Assembly (NCBI RefSeq): GCF_031085175.1 | Contig: NZ_JAVHUY010000006.1 | Location: forward strand, 1 to 64,000 | Direction: 5' to 3' | Source: Phytohabitans maris | GTDB taxonomy: Bacteria; Actinomycetota; Actinomycetes; Mycobacteriales; Micromonosporaceae | DNA: 64,000 nt | In this document: piece by piece, positions 9,201 to 20,499 of the stretch | How the letters are laid out: every line of letters begins with the position of its first letter | Numbering within the stretch: position 1 is the first letter of the stretch | Position numbers and translations under genes: made by a program | Notes under the pieces: model-generated | Database searches by the model: none | The model's input: only the letters and a program-made list of their open reading frames with translations | What the model was told of the DNA's origin: nothing

Positions 9201-9393
9201 ACACCAGCACCTGCAGCGCCTTGGTCGGGTTGCCGGGCGGCTCCTCCGGCCACAGCCCGTCGACGAGGCGTGCGGTGCCGCAGCCCGTACGCAGGTCGCC
9301 GGCGAGCAGTGCCAGCAGCCCGCGCATCCGGTGCCCGGTGATCTCCTGCCCCTGGTACGACACGCCGCGGAGCAGGACCAGATCGACGCTCAC
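6262..9393 (-). CDS. BTAD/NB-ARC (AfsR/SARP-like) transcriptional regulator
   Basis: 1043 residues. Residues 1-95 form an OmpR-type winged-helix DNA-binding region (LVDGLWPEEPPGNPTKALQV). Residues about 95-245 form the bacterial transcriptional activation domain. An NB-ARC/STAND NTPase follows, with Walker A GPGGLGKT at 279-286 and a Walker B-like LLVLDNCEH. The remainder is an Ala/Leu-rich TPR-like helical region. Such regulators switch on local clusters upon ATP-dependent signalling. It is convergent with the DrrAB exporter, a plausible but unproven target. The start is the first ATG, after an upstream stretch of about 160 bases shared with the divergent gene at 9554. Confidence 0.85.
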   Translation of the reverse strand: MSVDLVLLRGVSYQGQEITGHRMRGLLALLAGDLRTGCGTARLVDGLWPEEPPGNPTKALQVLVSRTRAQLGSGVIASTPKGYRLLLAEDRVDSSAVLLRAAASTRQLRAGDHAAALAHAEAGLALWDGTPRDTVVTDDPVEALRAERVAAHRSLVRTRALALARLGRHGEAVEPLTALAADLPRDEEVLLELLRGEAATVGASAALARYEAYRRALRDELGTDPGAALQAAYQHLLRGDTPVVRQGVAAEPNPLLGRDEDLAAVAALVRRSRVTSIVGPGGLGKTRLANAVARDAEQRVVQVVPLAGVATDADVVRQVASTFDAAEPRLSHPAVPPDPVAGIAAALGSGPALLVLDNCEHVVAGAAELVRALVSALPELRVLTTSRTPLGLSSESVYALPELSLPTMVELFAQRARAARPGVDLPAEAVAELCGHLDGLPLAVELAAARVRVMSVAEIAEHLGDRFALLRGGPRDVPSRHQTLHAVVEWSWNLLDPAGQAAIRALSVFPGGFTAGGARRLLGGEALRTLEDLADQSLLKVVDTGSGARFRMLETVREFGAARRAAAGEDDDVAAGFLAWAREFGLAHHEAALGPDPASTADRIRAEQDNLLQALHQAVARGDSTTVVATTAVLGALWMIESNYARMVALTAEAGWILSHYRPGPDFVEVTRTAATLCTGFTFSSEGPRAVRSLVALRRLPPAPPDTLTRAGAIVLAAVPELMAGSRRLDELCGSGVPLLAAVANAVATYLWEYQGEPDRALSAAERMLAASLDQPVPWARLLARARIADLYLQSGRGAEALPHLEVAMRILEQVGIRHETLGVRLGIVLANLQLGALDAAERQLALFEPDQPEEVVELSSFLAVRAEILLGRDQTEAGLRTWRRVAGMAREAVERGDVPGLDSWTLEVEAATVIAHVRHGRRELVAPLAAALPERLSALLAALAANRTSLAGFPLGGALLLALATVDLDRGETGSGVRLTALAERFHYIRGFRPAMSPEQARQAAEEADKAAYAEAVSAYAALGPDEMLVAARAALRERPQA

Positions 9394-9553
9394 CCCACCA
9401 GGCTAGGCGCGGGTCACCCGGGCTCGCGGCAAGCGGTGTCGACCCCCCTGCCGGACGGGGCGGCATCGTAGCGGCGCGGCGCGCGTCAGGATCGCGTATG
9501 GACGCGTACGGATAGCGTCAAGAACCTCGTCCCGCCCCCGGGCCCGCGTTTTC

Positions 9554-10003
9554 ATGGGCAGCGCGCGGCCGATCGGCGGCCGCCCGGAGGCTGGTCAGGA
9601 GTGCGTGGTGCGGGCGGAGGCGGGGCGTACCCCGTTCGGTATCGACATGGCGGCGGGCGCGGCGGCGATGGCGGCCGCGACCACCGTGGCGGCCGTGCTG
9701 TTTCCGCGCGGCGACACCTCGGGCCGGTTGCTCGTCGTGGCGGTGGCGGCCGGCGTCTACGCGGCGCTCGCCGCGGGCACCCGCGCGGCGCTGGCCACGG
9801 CGGGCCTGGGATACCTGCTGTTCAACGGCTTCCTGGTGCACCGCTTCGGCGACCTGTCCTGGGACGGCCCGGAGTGCGGGTGGCACCTGGCCGTGATCGC
9901 CTTCGCGACCGCGCTGGGCCTCGGGCAGCGGTGGCTGCGGCACGCACAGGCCGCCGGTGACGGGCGCGAGGAGCCGGTGCGGCGCGGCGTGGGTCACCGC
10001 TGA
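9554..10003 (+). CDS. Small multi-helix membrane protein (DUF4118-like)
   Basis: 149 residues with about four hydrophobic segments. The middle (GVYAALAAGTRAALATAGLGYLLF) resembles the transmembrane block of KdpD sensors (DUF4118), and the gene precedes the kdp operon, so a role in potassium sensing is possible but only inferred. The start is uncertain: ATG 9554, an internal GTG near 9602 and ATG 9647 are all open. It runs in the direction of kdp but is separated from it by 192 bases. Confidence 0.55.
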   Translation: MGSARPIGGRPEAGQECVVRAEAGRTPFGIDMAAGAAAMAAATTVAAVLFPRGDTSGRLLVVAVAAGVYAALAAGTRAALATAGLGYLLFNGFLVHRFGDLSWDGPECGWHLAVIAFATALGLGQRWLRHAQAAGDGREEPVRRGVGHR

Positions 10004-10053
10004 CGTCAAGGGTCCGTCAAGAAACGAGGCGGCGCCGTATGGATCCCGTCAAG
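10004..10053 (+). promoter_or_regulatory. Three CGTCAAG direct repeats upstream of kdp
   Basis: CGTCAAG occurs at 10004-10010, 10015-10021 and 10047-10053, all in the same orientation, with start spacings of 11 and 32 bases (about one and three helical turns). Direct repeats near 11-bp spacing are typical of OmpR-family response-regulator sites. KdpE is encoded in the locus, so this is the best candidate for its binding region. A related GCGTCAAGAA lies near 9518. Confidence 0.4.
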
Positions 10054-10195
10054 AGCCCTTACGGCGCGCGCGAGCAGGCGTTTGTATTGCCCGGCACGGT
10101 CGACGGCCGGCCGACCGCGAGTTGGCGTTGCCGGCCGACCCGACACGGTACAACCGATATACGCAATTTGAGGCTTTCCTGAAGGAGGCACCCCA

Positions 10196-10279
10196 GTGGC
10201 CGACATAGCCCTGGTGCTGTTGACGGTGGGGCTGTTCGTGGTCCTCGCCCTGGTCGTACGGGCGGTGGAGCGGCTGTGA
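10196..10279 (+). CDS. 27-residue single-helix membrane ORF before kdpF
   Basis: GTG-started ORF of 27 codons encoding one hydrophobic helix (residues about 4-21, [17 protein letters not shown]) followed by the basic/acidic tail RAVERL. A full Shine-Dalgarno sequence AAGGAGG sits at 10182-10188, seven bases upstream, one of the strongest in the window. The stop overlaps the GTG of kdpF (GTGA), so the two are translationally coupled. KdpF itself is the next ORF, so this is an additional tiny protein, perhaps a second KdpF-like stabiliser of the KdpABC complex. Confidence 0.65.
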   Translation: MADIALVLLTVGLFVVLALVVRAVERL

Positions 10280-10365
10280 ACGCCGTCAACGTGATCGGTC
10301 TGGTCATTTCCGCCGGCCTGGCGATCTTCCTGGTCGCGGCCCTGCTCTTTCCGGAGCGGTTTTGA
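10276..10365 (+). CDS. kdpF: Potassium-transporting ATPase subunit KdpF
   Basis: 29-residue single-helix peptide ([20 protein letters not shown] then LFPERF), matching the size and ending of KdpF, which stabilises the KdpABC complex in the membrane. Its GTG start overlaps the previous stop, and its stop overlaps the kdpA ATG (TGATG), giving a fully coupled chain. Confidence 0.85.
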   Translation: MNAVNVIGLVISAGLAIFLVAALLFPERF

Positions 10366-12005
10366 TGGGTGTCGTCTTCGTCCTCTCCCTGATCGCCGCG
10401 CTCGCCGTGGCGTACCGCTTTCTGGGTGACTACATGTACCGGGTCGTCTCCGGTACCCGGCACTCCGCCGTCGAGCGGGGCGTCTACCGGCTGGTCGGGG
10501 TCAACCCGGCCGGCGAGCAGACCTGGGGCGTGTACGCCCGCAGCGTGCTGGCCTTCTCGGCGGTGTCGATCCTGTTCCTGTACGGCTTCATGCGCCTGCA
10601 GAGCTACCTGCCGCTGTCGCTGGGCTTCGACAACGTGATGACCCACGGCGCGTGGAACACCGCCGTCTCCTTCGTGACCAACACCAACTGGCAGTGGTAC
10701 TCGGGTGAGTCCACGATGGGCCACCTGGTGCAGATGGCCGGCCTCGCCGTGCAGAACTTCGTCTCCGCCTCGGTCGGCATCGCGGTCGCGGTCGCCCTGG
10801 TGCGGGGCTTCGCCCGGCGCAGGACCGACCAGCTCGGCAACTTCTGGGTCGACCTGACCCGGATCACGATCCGCATCCTGCTGCCGATCAGCGTGCTCGC
10901 GACGATCGCACTGATCATCGGCGGTGCGGTGCAGAACCTCTCCGGCGGCACCGACGTGACCACGCTGGGCGGCGCGACGCAGCACATCACCGGCGGGCCG
11001 GTCGCCTCCCAGGAGGCGATCAAGGACCTGGGTACCAACGGTGGCGGCTTCTACAACGTCAACTCGGCCCACCCGTTCGAGAACCCCACGCCGTGGACGA
11101 ACTGGATCGAGATCTTCCTGCTGCTCTGCATCCCGTTCAGCCTGCCCCGGGTGTTCGGCCGGATGGTCGGCCAGAACCGGCAGGGGTACGCGATCGTCGC
11201 GGTCATGTCCGTGCTGGCGATCGCGAGCGTGGCGCTGACGATCGGCTTCGAGTCGGCGCACGGCGGTACGGTGCCGCAGGCGGTGGGCGCCGCGATGGAG
11301 GGCAAGGAGACCCGGTTCGGGGTGCCCAACTCGGCCACGTTCGCGGCCGCGACCACGCTCACCTCGACCGGGTCGGTCAACTCGTTCCACGACTCGTACA
11401 CCGCGCTGGGCGGCATGATGCCGATCGTCAACATGATGCTCGGCGAGGTCGCGCCCGGCGGGGTCGGCGCCGGCCTGTACGGCATCCTCGTCCTGGCGGT
11501 GATCACGGTGTTCGTGGCCGGGCTGATGGTCGGCCGGACGCCCGAGTACCTGGGCAAGAAGATCGGCGCCCGCGAGATCAAGTTCGCGTCGCTGTACTTC
11601 CTGGTCACGCCGGCCCTGGTCCTCATCGGCACGGCCGCCGCGATGGCGACGAAGAACCACGAGACCGCGCTCAACGTCGGCCCGCACGGCTTCTCCGAGG
11701 TGCTCTACGCGTTCACCTCGGCCTCCAACAACAACGGCTCGGCGTTCGCCGGCATCACCGTCAACACCGCCTGGTGGGACACCGCGCTGGGGTTGGCGAT
11801 GCTGCTCGGCCGGTTCCTGCCGATCGTGCTCGTGCTCGGCCTGGCCGGCTCGCTCGCCCGGCAGCAGCCGGTACCGGAGTCGGCCGGGACGCTGCCGACC
11901 CACCGGCCGCTGTTCGTCGGCATGGTCGCCGGCGTGACGGTCGTCCTCGTCGCCCTCACGTTCCTGCCCGCCCTCGCCCTCGGCCCCCTGGCCGAGGGCC
12001 TGTAG
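10365..12005 (+). CDS. kdpA: Potassium-transporting ATPase subunit KdpA
   Basis: 546 residues, normal for the family. It is the K+-binding and translocating channel-like subunit with about ten transmembrane helices and four selectivity-filter-like loops, such as the segments around [33 protein letters not shown] and [14 protein letters not shown]. Start ATG 10365 overlaps the kdpF stop; a TTG three bases earlier is less likely. It works with KdpB and KdpC as a P-type-ATPase-driven high-affinity K+ importer at low external potassium. Confidence 0.97.
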   Translation: MGVVFVLSLIAALAVAYRFLGDYMYRVVSGTRHSAVERGVYRLVGVNPAGEQTWGVYARSVLAFSAVSILFLYGFMRLQSYLPLSLGFDNVMTHGAWNTAVSFVTNTNWQWYSGESTMGHLVQMAGLAVQNFVSASVGIAVAVALVRGFARRRTDQLGNFWVDLTRITIRILLPISVLATIALIIGGAVQNLSGGTDVTTLGGATQHITGGPVASQEAIKDLGTNGGGFYNVNSAHPFENPTPWTNWIEIFLLLCIPFSLPRVFGRMVGQNRQGYAIVAVMSVLAIASVALTIGFESAHGGTVPQAVGAAMEGKETRFGVPNSATFAAATTLTSTGSVNSFHDSYTALGGMMPIVNMMLGEVAPGGVGAGLYGILVLAVITVFVAGLMVGRTPEYLGKKIGAREIKFASLYFLVTPALVLIGTAAAMATKNHETALNVGPHGFSEVLYAFTSASNNNGSAFAGITVNTAWWDTALGLAMLLGRFLPIVLVLGLAGSLARQQPVPESAGTLPTHRPLFVGMVAGVTVVLVALTFLPALALGPLAEGL

Positions 12006-12031
12006 CCGCCCTAGAGAAGGAAAAGACTGAA

Positions 12032-14181
<2,150 letters not shown>

Positions 14182-14182
<1 letters not shown>

Positions 14183-15057
14183 TGCGTCTACCCGGCTGGC
14201 TCACCCAGCACCTCGCGGCGCTGCGCGCGCTGCTCGTCTTCACCGTCATCCTCGGCCTGGCGTACCCGCTGGTCATGGTCGGCGTCGCCCAACTGCCGGG
14301 CCTGCGCGGCAACGCCAAGGGCTCGCTGGTCGAAAACGCCGCCGGCCAGACCGTCGGCAGCGCGATCATCGGGCAGGCGTTCACCGACGCCGACGGCAAC
14401 CCCATCCCCGCGTACTTCCAGTCCCGCCCCTCCGCGGCCGGCGACGGCTACGACCCGACCTCCACAGCCGCGAGCAACCTCGGCCCGGAGGACGTCGTCG
14501 ACACGCTCGCCGACAACCCTGACGACGCGACGCAGAGCCTGCTCACCCAGGTCTGCGCCCGCAGCAAGGCGGTCGGCGAGCTGGAAGGCGTGGACGGGAG
14601 CCGGCCGTACTGCACCCCGGACGGCGTGGGCGCGGTCCTGGCCGTGTTCTACCGCGACGGGCTGACCGGACCGATCACCCGCGTGGTCAGCGTCAACCAG
14701 ACCGGCACCCCGTTCATCTCCACCTACCAGGGGGTACCGGTGCGGAGCGCCCAGACCGGCGTCGACTACCGGGCCGAAGGCGGCGTCATCGTCCCGATCC
14801 GCGGCGGCGCCCCGGACCAGCCGGCCGTGCCGGCGGACGCGGTCACCGCCAGCGGCAGCGGCCTCGACCCGCACATCAGCCCCGAGTACGCGGCGTTGCA
14901 GGCACCCCGGATCGCCCGCGAACGCGGCACCGACCTGGCCACGGTCCGGCGGCTCGTCGACGAGCACACCGACGGGCGGGCCCTGGGCTTCATGGGCGAG
15001 CGCGGCGTCGACGTACTGGAGCTCAACCTCGCCCTCGACCGCGAGTTTCCGCGGTAA
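14182..15057 (+). CDS. kdpC: Potassium-transporting ATPase subunit KdpC (with insertion)
   Basis: 291 residues against about 190 in the classical E. coli protein. Residues 10-35 form the single membrane anchor. The conserved YFQSRPSA motif (78-85) and SNLGPE (99-104) lie on one side, and VTASGSGLDPHISPEYA (221-237) on the other. Between them (about 103-218) is a stretch far longer than usual, with two cysteines and a Val/Thr-rich beta region (VLAVFYRDGLTGPITRVVSV). The C-terminal helix with VDVLELNLALD is normal. Reading frame and ends are intact, so this is an expanded form, not a frameshift; I believe longer KdpC forms occur in other actinomycetes. Confidence 0.92.
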
Positions 15058-15060
15058 CCG

Positions 15061-17708
15061 ATGTCCCCCGGCCAGCTGCGTATCTACCTCGGTGCCGCGC
15101 CCGGGGTGGGTAAGACGTTCACCATGTTGCAGGAGGCGCACCGGCGTAAGGAGCGGGGCACTGACGTGGTGGTCGGGTTCGTGGAGACGCATGGCCGTAA
15201 GCACACCGCGGCGCTGGTCGGCGACCTTGAGGTGGTGCCGCGTAAGCGGGTTTCGTATCGCGGCACCACGTTCGAGGAGATGGATGTCGAGGCGATCCTG
15301 GCCCGGCGGCCGCAGGTGGCGGTGGTGGACGAGTTGGCGCACACGAATGTGCCCGGCTCGGGTAACGGCAAGCGGTGGCAGGACATCCAGGAGTTGCTGG
15401 AGGCCGGCATTACGGTGCTGTCGACGGTGAATATCCAGCATCTGGAGTCGCTGAACGACGTGGTGCAGCAGATTACCGGTGTGGTGCAGCAGGAGACGGT
15501 GCCGGACGAGATTGCCCGGCGGGCCGAGCAGGTGGAGCTGGTCGACATGACGCCGGAGGCGCTGCGGCGGCGGATGGCGCATGGCAACATCTATCGGCCG
15601 GACAAGATCGATGCGGCGTTGGGTAACTACTTTCGGGTCGGCAATCTCACCGCGTTGCGGGAGTTGGCGTTGTTGTGGTTGGCCGACAAGGTCGATGAGC
15701 AGTTGGATCGGTATCGGGCTCAGCATCACATCGGGGGTACCTGGGAGACCCGGGAGCGGGTGGTGGTGGCGTTGACCGGCGGGCCGGAGGGTGACACGTT
15801 GATCCGCCGGGCCGCCCGGATAGCCGCCCGGAGCAAGGGGTCCGATCTGCTCGCGGTCCACGTGGCCCGCTCGGACGGGCTGGCCGGGGCCGACCCGGCG
15901 CTGCTGGCCCGGCAGCGGCTGCTGGTGGAGAGCCTCGGCGGCACGTACCACCAGGTGATCGGCGGCGACGTGCCGCGGGCGTTGCTCGACTTCGCCCGCG
16001 GCGTCAACGCCACCCAGCTCGTGCTCGGCGCGAGCCGGCGGGGACGGCTCGCGCAGGTCTTCTCCGCCGGTATCGGGGTCACCACCACCGCCCGGTCCGG
16101 AGCGATCGACGTGCACCTGGTCACCCACGAGGAGATCGGCCAGGGGCGGCGCCGCCCGATCATCTCCGGGCAGGCGGCGCTGTCCCGGCCGCGGCGGGTC
16201 GCCGGGTTCGCGCTGGCCGTGGTTGGCCTGCCGCTGCTCACCGTGGTGCTGTCGGCGCTCCGCGGCGACCTGGCGCTGGCCAGCGACATCCTCTTCTACC
16301 TGGCCTGGGTGATCCTCGTAGCGCTGGTCGGCGGGCTGTGGCCGGCGGTGCTGACCGCGCTGGCCGGTTCGCTGCTGCTCAACTACTTCTTCACGCCGCC
16401 GATCCACCGCTTCACCATCGCCGAGACGGAAAACCTGCTCTCCCTGCTGGTCTTCGTGGTCGTCGCGGTGGCGGTCAGCGCGGTCGTGGACACCGCCGCC
16501 CGGCGTACCCGGGAAGCGGCCCGGGCCAGCGCGGACGCCTCCACCCTCGCGGCCGTCGCGGGCAGCGTCCTGCGCGGCGCCCGGCCGCTGCCGGCCCTGC
16601 TCGAACGGCTCCGCGAGACGTTCGCCCTGGAGTCGGTCACCCTGCTCGAACGCCATCCGGACGCCCCGCCCAGCCCGGACCGGCCGCACGACCCGGCGTC
16701 CTGGCGGATCGCGGCAACGGTCGGCGGCCGGCCCTGCGCCGCGCCCGGCGAGGGCGCCACCGACGTACCCATCGACGACGACCTGGCCCTCGTGCTGCGC
16801 GGCCACCCGCTGCCCGCCGCCGACCGGCGCATCGTCGAGGCGTTCGCCGCCCAGGCCGCGCTCGCCCTGCGGCAGGAGCGGCTCGCCCAGGAGGCCGCCG
16901 CCGCCAAGCCCCTCGCCGAGGCGGACAAGATGCGCACCGCGCTGCTCGCCGCGGTCAGCCACGACCTGCGTACCCCGCTCGCCTCCGCCAAGGCCGCGGT
17001 CACCAGCCTGCGCAGCCACGACGTCGACTTCTCCACGGAGGACCGTGACGAGCTGCTCGCCGCCGCCGACGAGTCGCTGGACAAGCTGGCCCGCCTGGTC
17101 GCCAACCTGCTCGACATGAGCCGCCTGCAGGCCGGCGCCCTCGGCCTGTCGATGGCGGAGATCGGCCTGGAGGACGCCGTACCCCGGGCGCTGGACGAGC
17201 TCGGCCCGCACGCTCGCGCGGTCCGGGTGCGGATCCCGCCCGAGCTGCCCGCCGTGCACGCCGACCCGGCGCTGCTCGAACGGGTACTGGTCAACCTCAT
17301 CGGCAACGCCCTGCGCTTCAGCCCGCCCCAGCAGCCGCCCGACGTGACCGCCCGGGAGCAGGACGGGACGGTGCGGCTCCACGTCGTCGACCACGGCCCC
17401 GGCATCCCCGAGGACGCGCGCGAGCACATGTTCCAGCCGTTCCAGCGGCTCGGCGACCGGGACAACCACAACGGCGTCGGCCTCGGCCTGGCCCTGTCCC
17501 GCGGCCTGGCCGAGGCGATGGGCGGCACCCTGGCGCCCGACACCACGCCCGGCGGCGGGCTCACGATGATCCTCACCCTGCCGTCGGCCGAGGCGAGCGC
17601 GGTCACGGCCGCCGACGCGGCCACGGAGGCGGAGGCGGCCGAGGTCGCCGACCGCGCCATCGTGCAGCGGCTGCGCCGGCGCCCCACCGCGGAACGGGAG
17701 AGCAGCCA

Positions 17709-17712
<4 letters not shown>
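15061..17712 (+). CDS. kdpD: Osmosensitive K+ channel histidine kinase KdpD
   Basis: 883 residues in the standard order: KdpD N-terminal domain with Walker A GAAPGVGKT (11-19) and VAVVDELAHTNVPGS; a universal-stress-like domain (about 235-360); four closely spaced membrane helices (about 378-480, DUF4118); a GAF-like stretch; then the kinase core with the phosphoacceptor His634 in AVSHDLRTPLASAK, the N-box NLIGNALRFSPP and the G-box GVGLGLALSRGL. It senses low K+ or turgor and phosphorylates KdpE. It starts three bases after kdpC and overlaps kdpE (ATGA). The first 730 bases use many GGT, CGT and TTG codons, then the gene switches to the usual G/C-ending pattern. Confidence 0.96.
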
Positions 17713-18405
<693 letters not shown>

Positions 18406-18407
<2 letters not shown>

Positions 18408-18510
18408 GGTCGTGCTCGGCGCCACGGTGATCGTCTCCGCGGGGAGCGTGCTCACCACCCTCTCCGCCACCCGCACGCCCGCGATCCGCCTGGTCGCCGC
18501 CCGCGGGTAA
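18406..18510 (+). pseudogene. Possible 3' relic of a permease gene
   Basis: A frame different from kdpE, open from the kdpE stop to TAA at 18508, encodes about 34 residues: a hydrophobic run (VVLGATVIVSAGSVLTTL) and the basic tail SATRTPAIRLVAARG. This resembles the last helix and C-terminus of an FtsX-like ABC permease. No start with a ribosome-binding site is apparent and the rest of the gene is absent, so it may be a decayed remnant. The resemblance is weak and from memory only. Confidence 0.25.
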
Positions 18511-18557
18511 TGGCCCGTGGCGCGCCACCCGACCCGCGCGGGCGTGAATCCAGAGCC

Positions 18558-19172
18558 TTATGCCACCGCGACGACGATCAGGGCGATCCCGGTGGGGATG
18601 TCGATGACCGCGCAGTACTCCGACCAGGTCCGGTGCACGACCTTGCCGACCCTGAAGTGGTAGGCGTCCCAGAGGCCGTGCGCCAGAAACCCCACACCGG
18701 CCACCGCGGCGCCGAGGCGGGGTGCGGCGGCCGCGCAGACCAGCGTGATCACGCCGAAGACCACCATGCCGGCGGTTTGCAGCGAGAACGTGTCGACGTC
18801 CCTGAACCGTCGCCGGGCGACCGCCGCCAGCCACAGCAGTACCACGACCACCACGATCCCGACGAACGGGTCGGCCCACGACACGTCCATCCGGTGCAGC
18901 GCCTGTAGTACCGACATCACGGTGCTCATCACCGCAAACGCCAGCCACGCCGTCCACGGGCGGCCCAGCGCGTAGGCGAACAGGTAGATCCCGGCCATCA
19001 CGGCCACGCTCGGGCCGAAGAGCTCGGCCTCGTCGTCCACCATGACCATCAGGCCGATCGCGAACGCCACCGTGACGATCGCCAGCCCGGTCGGCCAGCG
19101 GTCGGCCAGCCGGGCCTGCCGCGGGGCAGCCACCTCCGTCATGCTCCCCATCGAAACACGGACCTGCTTCAT
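18558..19172 (-). CDS. Multi-helix integral membrane protein, unknown function
   Basis: Up to 204 residues with about seven hydrophobic segments spread evenly along the chain, and a conserved-looking HGLWDAYHFRVGKVVHRTW stretch before the last helix. No enzyme motif is recognised. Three in-frame ATGs (19172, 19151, 19142) are possible starts; none has a strong ribosome-binding site. It faces kdpE tail to tail with the possible permease relic between. Confidence 0.65.
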   Translation of the reverse strand: MKQVRVSMGSMTEVAAPRQARLADRWPTGLAIVTVAFAIGLMVMVDDEAELFGPSVAVMAGIYLFAYALGRPWTAWLAFAVMSTVMSVLQALHRMDVSWADPFVGIVVVVVLLWLAAVARRRFRDVDTFSLQTAGMVVFGVITLVCAAAAPRLGAAVAGVGFLAHGLWDAYHFRVGKVVHRTWSEYCAVIDIPTGIALIVVAVA

Positions 19173-19274
19173 TCCGGCTTCACCGAGGTCGTGACGGGCG
19201 AGGTCAACCGGCCGAGTCGGTCGTCAGCGCTGCGCCCGTCATGCCGGCGCCGGCGAACCGGACAGGGCTGCCGG

Positions 19275-19838
19275 TCACTGCCCGAGGGGGCGGTAGCGCA
19301 GGTACACGACGCCGTTTCGGAATCGGCGCTCATCGAGGAGCTCGAGTTCGGCGCGCATGCCGGTCGGCAGCCCTGGCTTGCCCCCGCCGACGACGATCGG
19401 CCAGACGAGCAGCTGGCACTCGTCGACCAGCCCGGCCCTGAAGGCCTGCGTCGCGATGTTGGCACCTCCTACGGTGAGATCGCCGCTGGCCGTGGCCTTC
19501 AGCTGGTGTACCGCGGCGGGGTCGAAACGGCGCTCGAGTCGGGTGTCGGCGGTTGACACTGCGGCGAGGGTCGTGGAGTAGACGACCTTGTTCGGCGCCT
19601 GCCAGGCGCGGGCGAAGTCGGCCATGAGGTCGGACTGCGCGGCCAGAGCGGCGTCGGTCTCCCAGACGGCCATCAGCTCGTACAGGCGCCGCCCGTAGAG
19701 GAACGTGCCCACGGACCGCAGGAGGCCGGTGGTGAACGCGAACACCTCGTCGTCGCGTGGAAACCAGCTGAAGGCGCCGCGTTCGTCCTCGATGTAGCCG
19801 TCGAGTGACACGTTCGTCAGGTAAACCAGCTTGGCCAT
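19275..19838 (-). CDS. Dihydrofolate reductase family (RibD C-terminal) protein
   Basis: 187 residues from the ATG at 19838, which has AGAGGT eight bases upstream. The pattern of the RibD-C/dihydrofolate-reductase fold is clear: the start KLVYLTNVSLDGYIEDE, then LYGRRLYELM, KVVYSTTL, and DLTVGGANIATQAFRAGLVDE with the glycine-rich NADPH-binding loop, ending with the usual LELLDERRFRNGVVYLRY. Such proteins are NAD(P)H-dependent reductases of pteridine- or flavin-like substrates; the true substrate is unknown. It is usually a stand-alone gene, as here. Confidence 0.85.
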   Translation of the reverse strand: MAKLVYLTNVSLDGYIEDERGAFSWFPRDDEVFAFTTGLLRSVGTFLYGRRLYELMAVWETDAALAAQSDLMADFARAWQAPNKVVYSTTLAAVSTADTRLERRFDPAAVHQLKATASGDLTVGGANIATQAFRAGLVDECQLLVWPIVVGGGKPGLPTGMRAELELLDERRFRNGVVYLRYRPLGQ

Positions 19839-19959
19839 GGCTCTACCTCTCGGTGGCTCGCGCGCCACTTGCCCGACCGTAGGATGTTAAGCGTATGGAG
19901 ACGTGAGTGGCGTTGTCGACGCGTGAACCTTTCCGCCCGCCAGGTGCTACCAATCGGTG

Positions 19960-20499
19960 ATGGACGACGACGCGGCCCTGCTCGCGCAGGTGGCACGGGG
20001 GGACGGCGGCGCGCTGGCGCGGCTGTACCAGGCGTACGCCGGCCGCCTCTTCGGCTACCTGCTGCGACTGGCTGGTGACCGTATGGTCGCCGAGGAGGTC
20101 CTGCAGGACACGATGCTGGCGGTGTGGCGCTCCGCCGGCGGGTACGCGGGCGCCTCCACCGTCTCGACCTGGCTCTTCGGCATCGCCCGCCGCCAGGCGT
20201 ACTACCGGCTGCGCGGCCAGCCGCCGCCGGCGCCGTTCGAGGCGGTCGACCGCCCGGACCCGGCACCCGGGCCGGAGGAGCTGGCGATCGCCGCGGCCGG
20301 CGGCAGCCCGCTCGCCGGTGCGGTCGGCGACCTGCCGGACCACCAGCGGGACGTGGTCGCGCTGGTCTTCGTCGCCGGGCTGCCGCTCGCCGAGGCGGCC
20401 GCCGTCCTCGGCGTACCGGTCGGCACGGTCAAGAGCCGCCTGCACCACGCCCGGGCCGCGCTGGCCCGCACGCTCGCCACCCAGGGGGTGCCGGAATGA
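19960..20499 (+). CDS. ECF-type RNA polymerase sigma factor
   Basis: 179 residues from ATG 19960 (a GTG directly before it at 19957 is equally possible). Region 2 (about 10-80) contains LYQAYAGRLFGYLLRL, VAEEVLQDTMLAVWR and the STWLFGIARRQAYYRLR helix. Region 4 (about 120-172) carries the helix-turn-helix LAEAAAVLGVPVGTVKSRLH. Its stop overlaps the anti-sigma start (ATGA), the classical ECF pair arrangement. It probably directs transcription of its own five-gene operon, which ends in an ABC transporter. Confidence 0.92.
   Translation: MDDDAALLAQVARGDGGALARLYQAYAGRLFGYLLRLAGDRMVAEEVLQDTMLAVWRSAGGYAGASTVSTWLFGIARRQAYYRLRGQPPPAPFEAVDRPDPAPGPEELAIAAAGGSPLAGAVGDLPDHQRDVVALVFVAGLPLAEAAAVLGVPVGTVKSRLHHARAALARTLATQGVPE

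Noticed and set aside
5926-9471. 1181-codon open frame antisense to the BTAD/NB-ARC regulator
   Set aside because: It is the mirror of a strongly G/C-third-position coding gene; its translation is Arg/Gln/Gly-rich with no domain.
10128-10154. Possible promoter TTGCCG/TACAAC upstream of kdp
   Set aside because: The spacing is 15 bases, shorter than standard, and such matches are common by chance.
10004-10195. A c-di-AMP or other riboswitch before the kdp operon
   Set aside because: I looked for a conserved aptamer-like fold because kdp genes in some bacteria have one, but saw only direct repeats and the ribosome-binding site.
10059-11903. 614-codon minus-strand frame across kdpF and kdpA
   Set aside because: It is antisense to kdpA and rich in Arg, Gly and His without domain features.
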